Source: an uncultured Carboxylicivirga sp. (GTDB lineage Bacteria > Bacteroidota > Bacteroidia > Bacteroidales > Marinilabiliaceae). Taken from it: DNA of 64,000 bases. The position numbers and the translations under genes were made by a program. Shown here in pieces: positions 37,713-46,229 of this stretch. Under the pieces are notes generated by a model. The model was given only the letters and a program-made list of their open reading frames with translations, was not told where the DNA came from and did no database searches. Within the stretch, counting starts at the first letter, position 1. The number at the start of each line of letters is the position of its first letter. The stretch spans positions 152,439-216,438 of the forward strand of contig CANLLN010000006.1 of NCBI GenBank assembly GCA_947491945.1, given 5' to 3'.

Positions 37713-38711
37713 ATGAATATTACCTCCATACTCCAACAACTGGTCAACCACAAAACACTCTCGCGTCAGCAGGCTCGTGAGGCCTTAATTAATATAGCAC
37801 GCGAACGCTATAACAACGCTGAGGTAGTGGCCTTTTTAACCGTTTTTATGATGCGCCCTGTCACGGTTGATGAGCTGTCGGGCTTTCGCGATGCCCTGCT
37901 GGATCTTTGCTTGTGTATTAGTTTGGACGCTGATAAGACCATTGACATGTGTGGTACGGGAGGCGATGGGAAAAACACTTTTAACATTTCCACCCTTTCG
38001 TCGCTAGTGGTAGCCGGCGCAGGAGCCAAGGTAGCCAAGCATGGTAATTACAGTGTATCATCCTCGTGTGGCTCATCCAATGTAATGGAATATTTGGGCT
38101 ATCGCTTTACCAACGATGAGGATGTCCTGAGAGAACAGCTAAGGGAAAGCAACATCTGTTTTTTGCACGCTCCTTTGTTTCATCCGGCCATGAAAACAGT
38201 GGCGCCCATCCGCAAGTCGCTGGGCTTAAAAACTTTTTTTAATATGCTGGGCCCCTTGGTTAACCCTGCTTTTCCAACGCATCAGTTGGTGGGTGTTTTT
38301 AGCCTGGAGTTGTCAAGGGTGTATCAGTATATTTATCAGCAAACCAGCACGCAGTTTAGTATTGTGCATGCTCTGGACGGCTATGATGAAGTGTCGCTTA
38401 CAGGTGATTTTAAGGTGACAGGCAATGGAGGAGAGCAGGTGTTCACCCCGGCCGATTTTGGTATGAAGCAGATTCAGCCCAATGATATATTTGGTGGTGA
38501 TACGGTGGCTCAGGCAGCTGAAATTTTCATCAAGGTATTGGAAGGAGAAGGAAGCGAGGCACAGAATAATGTGGTGATTGCCAATGCAGGACTGGCATTG
38601 AATTGTTATTATCCCGAGCGGGAACTAAATGAAAATATTGACGCAGCGCGACAATCCTTGCTGGGTGGCAAGGCCGCAGAGGTGATGAGCCGGCTTTTAA
38701 GTATTCAGTAA
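37713..38711 (+). CDS. trpD: Anthranilate phosphoribosyltransferase
   Basis: Product of 332 residues from ATG 37713 (an in-frame ATG at 37686 would add 9 residues of unfamily-like sequence). Joins anthranilate to PRPP. PRPP loop CGTGGDGKNTFNIST near residue 75, KHGNYSVSSSCGSSNVME near residue 100 and NMLGPLVNP near residue 180 are diagnostic. The 28-bp gap to trpC indicates one operon. Confidence 0.95.
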   Translation: MNITSILQQLVNHKTLSRQQAREALINIARERYNNAEVVAFLTVFMMRPVTVDELSGFRDALLDLCLCISLDADKTIDMCGTGGDGKNTFNISTLSSLVVAGAGAKVAKHGNYSVSSSCGSSNVMEYLGYRFTNDEDVLREQLRESNICFLHAPLFHPAMKTVAPIRKSLGLKTFFNMLGPLVNPAFPTHQLVGVFSLELSRVYQYIYQQTSTQFSIVHALDGYDEVSLTGDFKVTGNGGEQVFTPADFGMKQIQPNDIFGGDTVAQAAEIFIKVLEGEGSEAQNNVVIANAGLALNCYYPERELNENIDAARQSLLGGKAAEVMSRLLSIQ

Positions 38712-38739
38712 GCGTGCGCATAAGACACAAACACATTCT

Positions 38740-39537
38740 ATGAATATTCTGGATAATATAGTAGCGTATAAAAAGGCAATGCTCGAAAAGGCCTGCGCTG
38801 AAACACCGATTGAGCAGCTGATGGATGAACCGTTCTATAACTCAACGGGACCCTCTCTGCGAAAAGCCCTCCTTGACCCCCAAAAATCGGGCATCATAAC
38901 AGAGTTTAAGCGCCAATCGCCATCCAAAGGTATCATTAACGCTACGGCTCAGGTCGAGAAGGTGGCAAAGGGCTATGAGCAGGCCGGCGCGTCGGCTCTT
39001 AGTGTTCTTACGGATGATAAGTTTTTTGGTGGCTGTAACAAGGATTTGGTGCAGGCCAGGCACGTGACCACCCTGCCCATTTTACGTAAAGATTTTATAA
39101 TTGATACCTATCAGGTGTATGAGGCCAAAGCCATTGGCGCCAGCGCTATTCTGCTGATTGCTGCCATACTCGATATTAACCAGGCCAAAGAGCTGGGTGC
39201 ACTGGCCAATTACCTGGGAATGGAAGTGCTGATGGAATTACATGCTCCCGATGAGATAGATCGATTAAATCCTTACGTAGATGTGGTGGGCATTAATAAT
39301 CGTAATCTAAAAACTTTTGAAGTAAACCTGGAGCAGAGTATTACGCTGGCTGCTGCCCTGCCGCCCGGGATGCTTAAGATATCGGAGAGTGGTATTCATG
39401 ATCCACAGGATGCACTGATGTTGCGGAAAAGTGGTTTCGATGGCTTCTTGATAGGGGAAAATTTTATGAAAACAGCCGACCCGGCACAGGCCTTTGCTCG
39501 CTTTGCAAAAGCCTTGAAGGCCGGGGCTCATGTGTAA
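38740..39537 (+). CDS. trpC: Indole-3-glycerol phosphate synthase
   Basis: Product of 265 residues, (beta/alpha)8 barrel. Signatures: TEFKRQSPSKG with the catalytic Lys near residue 52, VLTDDKFFGG near residue 90, LRKDFIID near residue 116, GINNRNLKTFEV near residue 187 and SESGIHDP near residue 215. Its 3' end overlaps an upstream candidate start of trpF. Separate from TrpF, unlike the E. coli fusion. Confidence 0.96.
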   Translation: MNILDNIVAYKKAMLEKACAETPIEQLMDEPFYNSTGPSLRKALLDPQKSGIITEFKRQSPSKGIINATAQVEKVAKGYEQAGASALSVLTDDKFFGGCNKDLVQARHVTTLPILRKDFIIDTYQVYEAKAIGASAILLIAAILDINQAKELGALANYLGMEVLMELHAPDEIDRLNPYVDVVGINNRNLKTFEVNLEQSITLAAALPPGMLKISESGIHDPQDALMLRKSGFDGFLIGENFMKTADPAQAFARFAKALKAGAHV

Positions 39538-39556
39538 ATTTAATAGATCAGTTACG

Positions 39557-40186
39557 ATGAATGGTGTACCCGAGATAAAAGTATGTGGCTTGCGTCAAGG
39601 TGCTAATATTGAACAGGTGATGGCCTTGCAGCCCGATTATCTGGGCTTTATCTTCTATCGGCATTCACCTCGTTTTGTGACAGAGGTCCCTGTGCTGCCG
39701 CAGGATGTTTCGATTCGCAGAGTGGGGGTATTCGTCAATGCCGGCGAGCAGGAAATTGATCGGCAGAGGGTGCGCTTTGGCCTCGATCTGCTGCAGCTGC
39801 ACGGCTCAGAATCGCCTGAACTATGCCACTTGCTAAGGCAGTCGGGAGCACAGGTGATGAAGGCCTTTCAGGTGGATGAGTGCTTTGATTTTCATCAGAC
39901 CTTGCCTTATCAGGACTGTTGTGATTTTTTTCTGTTCGACACGGCTACAAGAGGCTATGGAGGTAGCGGCAGGAAATTTAGCTGGCAATTGCTGGAAAAG
40001 TATAATAATGACCGGCCGGTGTTTTTAAGTGGAGGCATAGGTCCCAACGATGTGCAGGCCATAAGACAAATACAGGGGCTTAATTTAAAAGCCATTGATG
40101 TGAATAGTCAGTTTGAGATAAAACCCGGCTTGAAAGATATTGATAAGCTTGCAAAATTTATTGCGGCGCTGCGAGGGGAAAAGTAA
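39557..40186 (+). CDS. trpF: Phosphoribosylanthranilate isomerase
   Basis: Product of 209 residues, (beta/alpha)8 barrel. Catalytic Cys in the N-terminal IKVCGLR; catalytic Asp in FLFDTATRGYGGSGRKFSW near residue 130; phosphate-binding SGGIGPNDV and DVNSQFEIKPGLKD at the C-terminus. ATG 39557 gives the family-like N-terminus; an earlier ATG at 39530 would overlap trpC by 8 bp and is possible. Confidence 0.95.
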   Translation: MNGVPEIKVCGLRQGANIEQVMALQPDYLGFIFYRHSPRFVTEVPVLPQDVSIRRVGVFVNAGEQEIDRQRVRFGLDLLQLHGSESPELCHLLRQSGAQVMKAFQVDECFDFHQTLPYQDCCDFFLFDTATRGYGGSGRKFSWQLLEKYNNDRPVFLSGGIGPNDVQAIRQIQGLNLKAIDVNSQFEIKPGLKDIDKLAKFIAALRGEK

Positions 40187-40202
40187 TTTAAGAAATTGAG
40201 TA

Positions 40203-41396
40203 ATGAGTGGTAAAAGAAATTATCAGGTAGATGATAAGGGGATGTACGGGCGTTTTGGCGGTGCTTTTATACCCGAGATGCTACATCCTAATATAGAGCG
40301 TTTAGCCGCTGTGTATAAAGATATTATTGATTCTCCGGCTTTCCGTCAGGAATATAAGATGCTGTTGCAGGACTATGTGGGTCGGCCTTCGCCACTCTAT
40401 TTCGCCGGACGCTTATCGGCCAAATATAAGACCAATGTGTATCTCAAACGGGAGGATTTGAACCATACGGGTGCCCATAAAATCAATAACACGGTGGGGC
40501 AGATACTCATTGCCCGCCAAATGGGTAAGACACGTATCATTGCCGAGACGGGAGCCGGTCAGCATGGCGTGGCAACTGCTACCGCCTGCGCGCTTATGGG
40601 GCTTCAGTGCGTTGTGTACATGGGTGAAGTGGACATCAAACGGCAGGCACCCAATGTAGCCCGCATGAAGATGCTGGGGGCGGAAGTGAAAGCTGCCACA
40701 TCGGGTAGTCGTACCCTAAAGGATGCCACCAATGAGGCCTTGCGCGACTGGATATGCAACCCCGACGACACTTTTTACCTCATTGGTTCCGTGGTGGGGC
40801 CACATCCATACCCTGATATGGTGGCACGTCTTCAGGCCATTATCAGTGAGGAGATAAAGCAGCAAATCAAGCAAAAGACCGATAGGGAGCACCCCGACTA
40901 TGTCATTGCCTGTGTGGGGGGCGGAAGCAACGCCGCGGGTTCCTTCTATCACTTTTTAGATGACGAAAGAGTAAAACTGATTGCCGTGGAGGCTGCCGGG
41001 CAGGGTGTTAAAACCGACCATACAGCGGCTTCAATAGCGCTGGGTGATAAAGGCATTATCCATGGTAGCATGACCTACTTGATGCAGAGCGATGACGGGC
41101 AGATTACCGAGCCCTACTCCATCTCGGCGGGTCTTGACTATCCGGGTATCGGGCCGCAGCATGCGCATCTGTTCGATACCGGAAGAGCGAGTTTTATGGC
41201 AGCTACCGATCAGGAGGCGCTGACAGCCGCATTGCAGTGTACCCGTTTGGAAGGTATCATACCCGCACTGGAGTCGGCTCATGCATTGGCCGCCCTGGAG
41301 AAGATGACATTTGCTCCTGACGATGCTGTGGTCATCACCCTTTCAGGGAGGGGCGATAAAGACATGGATACCTATATGAAGCAATTTGAATTATAA
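40203..41396 (+). CDS. trpB: Tryptophan synthase beta subunit
   Basis: Product of 397 residues, PLP-dependent. Makes Trp from indole and serine. PLP Lys is in [14 protein letters not shown] near residue 92. [15 protein letters not shown] near residue 115 includes the catalytic Glu. The phosphate loop is [10 protein letters not shown] near residue 238. LYFAGRLS and the C-terminal [11 protein letters not shown] are also typical. Overlaps an upstream in-frame extension of trpA. Confidence 0.97.
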   Translation: MSGKRNYQVDDKGMYGRFGGAFIPEMLHPNIERLAAVYKDIIDSPAFRQEYKMLLQDYVGRPSPLYFAGRLSAKYKTNVYLKREDLNHTGAHKINNTVGQILIARQMGKTRIIAETGAGQHGVATATACALMGLQCVVYMGEVDIKRQAPNVARMKMLGAEVKAATSGSRTLKDATNEALRDWICNPDDTFYLIGSVVGPHPYPDMVARLQAIISEEIKQQIKQKTDREHPDYVIACVGGGSNAAGSFYHFLDDERVKLIAVEAAGQGVKTDHTAASIALGDKGIIHGSMTYLMQSDDGQITEPYSISAGLDYPGIGPQHAHLFDTGRASFMAATDQEALTAALQCTRLEGIIPALESAHALAALEKMTFAPDDAVVITLSGRGDKDMDTYMKQFEL

Positions 41397-41427
41397 ACGA
41401 AATCGTGCTCCTGGAGCCGCTTACGAT

Positions 41428-42216
41428 ATGAATAGATTACAAGCACTTTTTAGCAGCAAGAAAGACATCTGCTCGGTTTACTTTACTGCGGGCTATCCGC
41501 AGCTTAATGACACGCTGCCGGTGTTGCGGGCGCTGGAGAATGCCGGTGTGGATTTGGTGGAGCTGGGTATGCCTTTTTCCGACCCTCTGGCCGATGGACC
41601 AACCATACAGGCAAGCAGCGAGCAGGCACTGGATAACGGGATGAGCCTGAAGGTGTTATTCGGGCAAATTAAGGATCTCCGGCCAAGCATCAGTATGCCT
41701 GTTGTATTAATGGGTTACTTTAATCCGGTTTATAAATACGGGGTGGAGGCATTCATTAATAGCTGCAAAGAAGTGGGTGTGGACGGGCTGATTATTCCAG
41801 ATCTTCCCTTCGATGAGTACCGCAGTAAGTATCAGGCTATGTTTGAAGCCGCCGGCATTGTCAATATCTTTTTAATAACGCCTCAAACATCCGACGAGCG
41901 CATTGCACAGATAGATACTCATAGCAAAGGCTTTATCTATCAGGTATCATCGTCGTCAGTTACGGGTGCCAAAGCAGACGTGGAACAAACACAGCTCGAT
42001 TATTTCCAACGAGTGGATGGTCTTCAGCTGAGCACACCCCGTCTCATTGGTTTTGGCATTAGTAATTCGGCCACTTTTGAAACGGCCTGTCGCTTTTCCT
42101 CAGGAGCCATCATCGGAAGTGCCTTTGTTAAGTTACTTACAGATTTCGGTGTTGACCCCGAGCGCATTAAAAAATTTATTGAAGATATTAGGGGAGGCGC
42201 AGCAAAGAATGTTTAA
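41428..42216 (+). CDS. trpA: Tryptophan synthase alpha subunit
   Basis: Product of 262 residues. Cleaves indole-3-glycerol phosphate and passes indole to TrpB. Catalytic Glu in VELGMPFSDPLADGPTIQ (about 45-62), catalytic Asp in IIPDLPFDE near residue 127, phosphate contacts GFGISNSATF near residue 208 and GAIIGSAFVKLL near residue 228. ATG 41428 matches family length; the frame opens at 41386 inside trpB. Last gene of the trp operon. A short palindrome near 42237-42251 follows, without a convincing terminator. Confidence 0.96.
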   Translation: MNRLQALFSSKKDICSVYFTAGYPQLNDTLPVLRALENAGVDLVELGMPFSDPLADGPTIQASSEQALDNGMSLKVLFGQIKDLRPSISMPVVLMGYFNPVYKYGVEAFINSCKEVGVDGLIIPDLPFDEYRSKYQAMFEAAGIVNIFLITPQTSDERIAQIDTHSKGFIYQVSSSSVTGAKADVEQTQLDYFQRVDGLQLSTPRLIGFGISNSATFETACRFSSGAIIGSAFVKLLTDFGVDPERIKKFIEDIRGGAAKNV

Positions 42217-42453
42217 GATGCCTTGATGTTTTTTTCGATGATATCATCGCTGGCAAGCAGAAATGAATATATTTAAAACATGCGTCAGACACTTGTAGAG
42301 CGTTTAATTGGTTTTAAGGAAGGGTTCTCAGGGAAGATATTAACAAACAATCTTTTCGCAAGTGGCCTATTAACACGGAACTATCAAAGCTTACTACGAG
42401 TGGATGCAGTTGGCACCAAAGAAAATTATTTAGTAATTAAATACAGTACTTAC

Positions 42454-42972
42454 ATGAAAAGTGTATTAACAACATTAATGATTAGTATCATAAGCCTAAC
42501 GGCATTTTCGCAGACACCCGATGATCGTGGATACATTGTGAAAGTTGGGCAGGAAGCACCTGATTTTGAGATGACCCTGACCGATGGCTCAACACTCCGC
42601 CTGTCGGATCTGCGGGGACATGTGGTGATGCTGCAATTCACCGCCAGTTGGTGCGGCGTGTGCCGTAAGGAGATGCCACATATCGAGAAAGAGATATGGC
42701 AGGCTTATAAAGGTAAGGGGCTTAAGGTGTTTGGTGTAGATCGTGACGAGCCCAGGGAGAAGGCACTGCAGATGATCGAAGCAACCGGTATTACCTATCC
42801 CATGGCCTTGGATGATAATGCCGATATTTTTGGATTATTTGCCGATAAGAAGTCCGGTGTCACCCGCAATGTGCTCATTGACAAAGCCGGCAAGATCATC
42901 TTTTTAACACGCCTGTTCAACGAGGATGAGTTTAAAGCGCTGGTGAAAAGGATTGGGGAGGAGGTGAACTAA
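42454..42972 (+). CDS. TlpA-like thioredoxin-family protein, exported
   Basis: Product of 172 residues. ATG 42454 exposes a signal peptide (hydrophobic residues 4-18, cleaved after FSQ); the upstream extension of the frame to 42280 is not coding-like. The thioredoxin fold has the redox motif SWCGVCRKEMP near residue 68, so CxxC is GV type. A peroxiredoxin/TlpA-style APDFEMTLTDGSTLRLSDLRG precedes it. Likely periplasmic disulfide reductase or oxidase. Its 3' end lies next to the first heptamer array. The 42217-42453 gap shows only the short palindrome noted for trpA. Confidence 0.88.
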   Translation: MKSVLTTLMISIISLTAFSQTPDDRGYIVKVGQEAPDFEMTLTDGSTLRLSDLRGHVVMLQFTASWCGVCRKEMPHIEKEIWQAYKGKGLKVFGVDRDEPREKALQMIEATGITYPMALDDNADIFGLFADKKSGVTRNVLIDKAGKIIFLTRLFNEDEFKALVKRIGEEVN

Positions 42973-42985
42973 GGTTTTCGACTAT

Positions 42986-43034
42986 CGTCGAAGTCCGAAG
43001 TTCATGGTCCGAAGCCCGGAGTCCATATTTCATG
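42986..43034 (+). repeat. Heptamer array, left arm of four-helix element 1
   Basis: Seven 7-bp units with consensus GTCCGAA. 42993-43021 is complementary to the downstream arm 43456-43484: nine perfect pairs at the outer end, a 5x5 internal loop, then 7 of 8 and 6 of 7 pairs. Confidence 0.75.
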
Positions 43035-43081
43035 TTTTAACATGGTAAATTATGGTGGTATGCATTTGAAACTAAACTGAT

Positions 43082-43431
43082 ATGAAAACATTTAGAGATT
43101 TACTAGTTTGGCAAAAGGCAATGGGCATTGTTACTGAGATTTATAATGAAACAAAGTCCTTTCCCGACGACGAAAAGTTCGGCCTGACAAATCAGTTGCG
43201 GAGAGCTTCAGTATCTATTCCCTCCAATATTGCGGAGGGGTATGGTAGAAATTCAGATGGTGATTTTTCAAGGTTTATCTCTATTGCGATAGGTTCAATT
43301 ATGAAGTTCAAACGCAGCTGGAAATAGCTTTCAATATAGGTTATTTGGATGGGGACATTCTTGAGGGGCTAACTCTTAAACTAGAAGAGGTTGACAAAAT
43401 GCTTAAAGGTTTAAAGTCAAAATTGAGATAA
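43082..43431 (+). pseudogene. Four-helix-bundle protein (S23/IVS family), frameshifted
   Basis: The reading frame from ATG 43082 encodes a typical four-helix-bundle start (VWQKAMGIV, RRASVSIPSNIAEG) but stops early at 43327. Adding one T near 43300 restores the normal continuation (IYEVQTQLEIAFNIGYLDGD...) up to a TAA at 43429-43431, which gives the full length of about 116 residues. So one base has been lost, unless it is a sequencing error. The family is that of ORFs inside 23S rRNA intervening sequences and is related to the Avd accessory proteins of diversity-generating retroelements. Its function is unknown. It is enclosed by complementary arms (42993-43021, 43456-43484) and precedes hisH by 2 bp. 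Confidence 0.8.
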
Positions 43432-43433
43432 TT

Positions 43434-44087
43434 ATGCTTCAAAATATTAACGATTCTTCGGACTCCGGACTGCAGACTTCGGACGCGCAAAAAATCGTCA
43501 TCATAAAATATAATGCCGGCAATATACGCTCGGTTGCCAACGCCTTGGCACGCCTGGGGTGTGAGGCTGAAATTACAGCAGACCCGATAAAGATCAGGGC
43601 AGCTGATAAGGTGATTTTTCCCGGTGTGGGTGAAGCCAGTAATACCATGGCTTACCTGCGCAGTACGGGGCTCGATGAGCTCATTGTCAGCCTGCGTCAG
43701 CCCGTATTGGGAATATGTTTGGGTATGCAGTTGATGTGCAGTCATTCGGAGGAAGGAGATGTGGCGTGTTTGAATATTTTTAATGAACGCGTGCGTAAGT
43801 TTCAGCTGCCTGAACCCAACCCGGATAATATAAAAATACCGAAGATGGGTTGGAACACCCTTACCAATGTGCAGAAACCACTGTTTGATTCCTCATTGGA
43901 AGGTGGTTATGTGTATTTTGTGCATAGCTACTATGTGGCTTTGGGCGAGCACACGGCGGCTACCAGTAATTATATTTTGCCCTATAGTGCGGCATTGCAG
44001 AAAGATAATTTTTTCGCCACACAGTTTCACCCCGAAAAGAGTGGTTCGGTGGGAGATCGTATACTCGCTAATTTTTTATCATTATAA
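43434..44087 (+). CDS. hisH: Imidazole glycerol phosphate synthase, glutaminase subunit
   Basis: Product of 217 residues. Supplies ammonia to HisF. Nucleophile Cys in LGICLGMQLM near residue 96; oxyanion PGVGEASNTM near residue 64; His-Glu dyad in TQFHPEKSGS near residue 197. HisH proteins normally begin at the IVIIKYNAGNIRSV segment. Here about 20 extra residues precede it (rich in Ser, Asp and Gln), and residues 8-17 are encoded by the heptamer array 43456-43483. No ATG exists between the array and the conserved start, so translation begins in element-derived DNA. Confidence 0.93.
   Translation: MLQNINDSSDSGLQTSDAQKIVIIKYNAGNIRSVANALARLGCEAEITADPIKIRAADKVIFPGVGEASNTMAYLRSTGLDELIVSLRQPVLGICLGMQLMCSHSEEGDVACLNIFNERVRKFQLPEPNPDNIKIPKMGWNTLTNVQKPLFDSSLEGGYVYFVHSYYVALGEHTAATSNYILPYSAALQKDNFFATQFHPEKSGSVGDRILANFLSL
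43456..43484 (+). repeat. Heptamer array, right arm of four-helix element 1 (inside hisH 5' end)
   Basis: Four units of consensus CTnCnGA in perfect 7-bp register, complementary to the array at 42993-43021. It lies inside the hisH reading frame. Confidence 0.75.
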
Positions 44088-44141
44088 ATCACAAGCAAGC
44101 GTCCTGGCACAGTTGACAGGATAGCTGGATATAGTTTTTGT

Positions 44142-44870
44142 ATGGGAAAGATTGATATTATACCAGCCATCGACATTATCGATGGTAAATGTGTGCGTTT
44201 GAGTCAGGGAGACTATGACAGGAAGAAAGTTTACAATGAGGATCCGCTGGAGGTAGCGCGTCAATTTGAGGATAGCGGTATCTCACGGCTTCACCTGGTG
44301 GATTTGGATGGTGCCCGTGCCGGACGCATCATCAACTATAAAGTACTGGAAAAGGTGGCCGGAAAGACCAATCTGGTCATAGATTTTGGGGGCGGCCTTA
44401 AAACATCCGACGATCTGCGTATTGCCTTTGAGTCGGGTGCACAAATGGTCACCGGAGGATCCATAGCGGTTAAAAATCCCGATGAATTTGAGAGCTGGCT
44501 TACGCAATATGGTCCCGATAAGATTATACTGGGTGCCGATGCCAAAGACAATAAGATTGCTGTTGGGGGATGGCTCGAGGAGACTGATCAGGAATTGATT
44601 CCTTTTATTGAGGCTTACCGTCAGAAGGGCGTTACGAAAGTAATTTGTACCGACATCAGTAAGGATGGGATGCTGCAGGGGCCTGCCATCGATTTGTATA
44701 AGACCTTGCTTACGGAAATGCCCAACTTGTACCTGGTAGCAAGTGGCGGTGTTAGCAGTATTGGCGATATTGAGGCACTGGCAGCGGCGGAAATACCGGC
44801 CGTTATTTTCGGAAAAGCTATTTACGAAGGAAAGATCAGCCTTAAGGATTTAGAGAAGTTTGTATTGTAG
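44142..44870 (+). CDS. hisA: Phosphoribosylformimino-5-aminoimidazole carboxamide ribotide isomerase
   Basis: Product of 242 residues, (beta/alpha)8 barrel with the two-fold HisA/HisF pattern. Catalytic Asp in [15 protein letters not shown] at the N-terminus and in [13 protein letters not shown] near residue 130. Phosphate sites DFGGGLKT and VASGGVSS are present. 54 bp after hisH; 120 bp before hisF, with a heptamer array between. Confidence 0.95.
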   Translation: MGKIDIIPAIDIIDGKCVRLSQGDYDRKKVYNEDPLEVARQFEDSGISRLHLVDLDGARAGRIINYKVLEKVAGKTNLVIDFGGGLKTSDDLRIAFESGAQMVTGGSIAVKNPDEFESWLTQYGPDKIILGADAKDNKIAVGGWLEETDQELIPFIEAYRQKGVTKVICTDISKDGMLQGPAIDLYKTLLTEMPNLYLVASGGVSSIGDIEALAAAEIPAVIFGKAIYEGKISLKDLEKFVL

Positions 44871-44927
44871 TTAGTAGAAACAAAAATGCTTTCTTCATTC
44901 TTTTGTAAAATATGGAGTTTGATAAAC

Positions 44928-44990
44928 GCTAATACCAACTGACCACTATCTACTGCCTAACACCTAATGGCTAATAACTAACAATTAATT
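44928..44990 (+). repeat. Nine-unit heptamer array ending at the hisF start codon
   Basis: Nine consecutive 7-bp units in one register, consensus nCTAAyn (for example GCTAATA, CCTAATG). The last unit ends at 44990, and hisF begins with ATG at 44991. No complementary partner array was found in this spacer. Confidence 0.75.
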
Positions 44991-45749
44991 ATGCTAGCAA
45001 AACGAATAATACCATGCCTTGATATTAAAAACGGTCAGACCGTTAAGGGCGTTAAATTTGTTGAGATTAAGGAGGTGGGCGACCCCGTGGAGTTGGCTGC
45101 CCACTATGCTGAGCAGGGTGCCGACGAACTGGTATTTCTGGATATTACCGCCAGTCACGAAGGGCGCAAAACCTTTGTCGATCTTGTGCAACGCATTGCC
45201 CGTAACATCAATATACCCTTTACTGTGGGGGGAGGTATCAGTGCCGTAAGCGATGCAGATGCCTTGCTAAATGCCGGTGCCGATAAAGTGTCGGTGAATT
45301 CCTCTGCTGTCCGTAATCCGAAGCTGATAAGTGATTTGGCCAATAGCTTTGGCAGTCAGTTTGTGGTGGTGGCCATCGATGCTCAGCATCAGCAGGATGA
45401 GGGTTGGGTTGTAACCGTTAATGGAGGGCGCATTGCCACCGATAAAAGACTCTTCTCATGGGCTGACGAGTGCGAAAAGCGGGGTGCCGGTGAGATTCTC
45501 TTCACCAGCATGGATCATGACGGCGTGAAGCAGGGTTTTGCCAATGCCGCCCTAGCAAAATTGAGCGATCAGCTCACCATTCCCCTGATTGCCTCGGGAG
45601 GAGCCGGTGCCATGGAGCATTTTAAGGATGTATTTACCTTGGGAAAGGCCGACGCCGGCCTGGCTGCCAGTATCTTTCATTTTAACGAAATCTCTATACC
45701 CGAGCTGAAAAGGTATTTGGATAGGGAAGGGGTTGGGATAAGGTTATAA
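44991..45749 (+). CDS. hisF: Imidazole glycerol phosphate synthase, cyclase subunit
   Basis: Product of 252 residues, (beta/alpha)8 barrel. Catalytic Asp residues in [16 protein letters not shown] near residue 11 and [13 protein letters not shown] near residue 130; phosphate sites VGGGIS and [11 protein letters not shown]. Works with HisH. The start codon directly follows a heptamer array, so no Shine-Dalgarno sequence is present. A four-helix element follows. Confidence 0.96.
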   Translation: MLAKRIIPCLDIKNGQTVKGVKFVEIKEVGDPVELAAHYAEQGADELVFLDITASHEGRKTFVDLVQRIARNINIPFTVGGGISAVSDADALLNAGADKVSVNSSAVRNPKLISDLANSFGSQFVVVAIDAQHQQDEGWVVTVNGGRIATDKRLFSWADECEKRGAGEILFTSMDHDGVKQGFANAALAKLSDQLTIPLIASGGAGAMEHFKDVFTLGKADAGLAASIFHFNEISIPELKRYLDREGVGIRL

Positions 45750-45753
45750 GATT

Positions 45754-45795
45754 TTAGAGGTTAGGAGCTAGAGGCTAGAAACTAGAGGATAGCTT
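45754..45795 (+). repeat. Heptamer array, left arm of four-helix element 2
   Basis: Six units of consensus yTAGAGG begin 4 bp after the hisF stop. AGCTAGAGGCTAGAAACTAG (45766-45785) has its perfect reverse complement at 46195-46214. Allowing G-U pairs the arm extends to 45760-45785 with 46195-46220, 26 pairs. Confidence 0.85.
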
Positions 45796-45811
45796 GAATA
45801 TAACTACATCT

Positions 45812-46168
45812 ATGAAGAACTATAAAAAACTTAAGATTTGGCAACAAGGAATAACAATCGTTAAAAAGACCTATTGGTTGACAAATAAGTTACCCGAAAG
45901 GGAGAAGTACAATTTGGTTGCACAGATGAATAGAGCTTCGGTTTCTATTCCATCTAATATCGCAGAAGGGAGCAGCCGGAAAAGTGAGAAGGATTTTAAT
46001 CGCTTTCTGCAAATTGCCTTAGGAAGTAGCTTCGAATTGGATACCCAATGTGAGGTAATAAAGGAACTTTATGAAGGTTTTGATGATGAGCTTGATGATC
46101 TACAAAATATAATTGATGAAGAATGTCGAATGATTCAAGGCTTAATTAATAGAGTATCAGAAAAATAA
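45812..46168 (+). CDS. Four-helix-bundle protein (S23/IVS family), intact
   Basis: Product of 118 residues from ATG 45812 (the frame also allows a TTG at 45794). All-helical with the family signatures KIWQQGITIV near residue 10, NRASVSIPSNIAEG near residue 42, and FNRFLQIALGSSFEL near residue 67. Same family as the broken copy at 43082. These proteins form pentameric barrels and occur in 23S rRNA intervening sequences; their function is unknown. Located between hisF and hisIE and unrelated to histidine synthesis. It sits symmetrically between its arms: 26 bp from the left arm to the ATG and 26 bp from the stop to the right arm. Confidence 0.9.
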   Translation: MKNYKKLKIWQQGITIVKKTYWLTNKLPEREKYNLVAQMNRASVSIPSNIAEGSSRKSEKDFNRFLQIALGSSFELDTQCEVIKELYEGFDDELDDLQNIIDEECRMIQGLINRVSEK

Positions 46169-46194
46169 TTCAAATATAAATTAATTGCTGGGAG

Positions 46195-46229
46195 CTAGTT
46201 TCTAGCCTCTAGCTTCTAATAGCTGAAGC
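46195..46229 (+). repeat. Heptamer array, right arm of four-helix element 2, ending at the hisIE start codon
   Basis: Five units in register (first CTAGTTT, then CTAGCCT), the last ending at 46229 directly before the hisIE ATG at 46230. 46195-46214 is the exact reverse complement of 45766-45785. Confidence 0.85.

Noticed and set aside
42280..42453. N-terminal extension of the thioredoxin-like gene as real coding sequence
   Set aside because: It would bury the signal peptide starting at 42454 and shows no coding character.
43082..46168. Four-helix-bundle genes as accessory (Avd) genes of a diversity-generating retroelement
   Set aside because: No reverse transcriptase and no template/variable repeat pair in the window. 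The family also occurs alone and in 23S rRNA intervening sequences.
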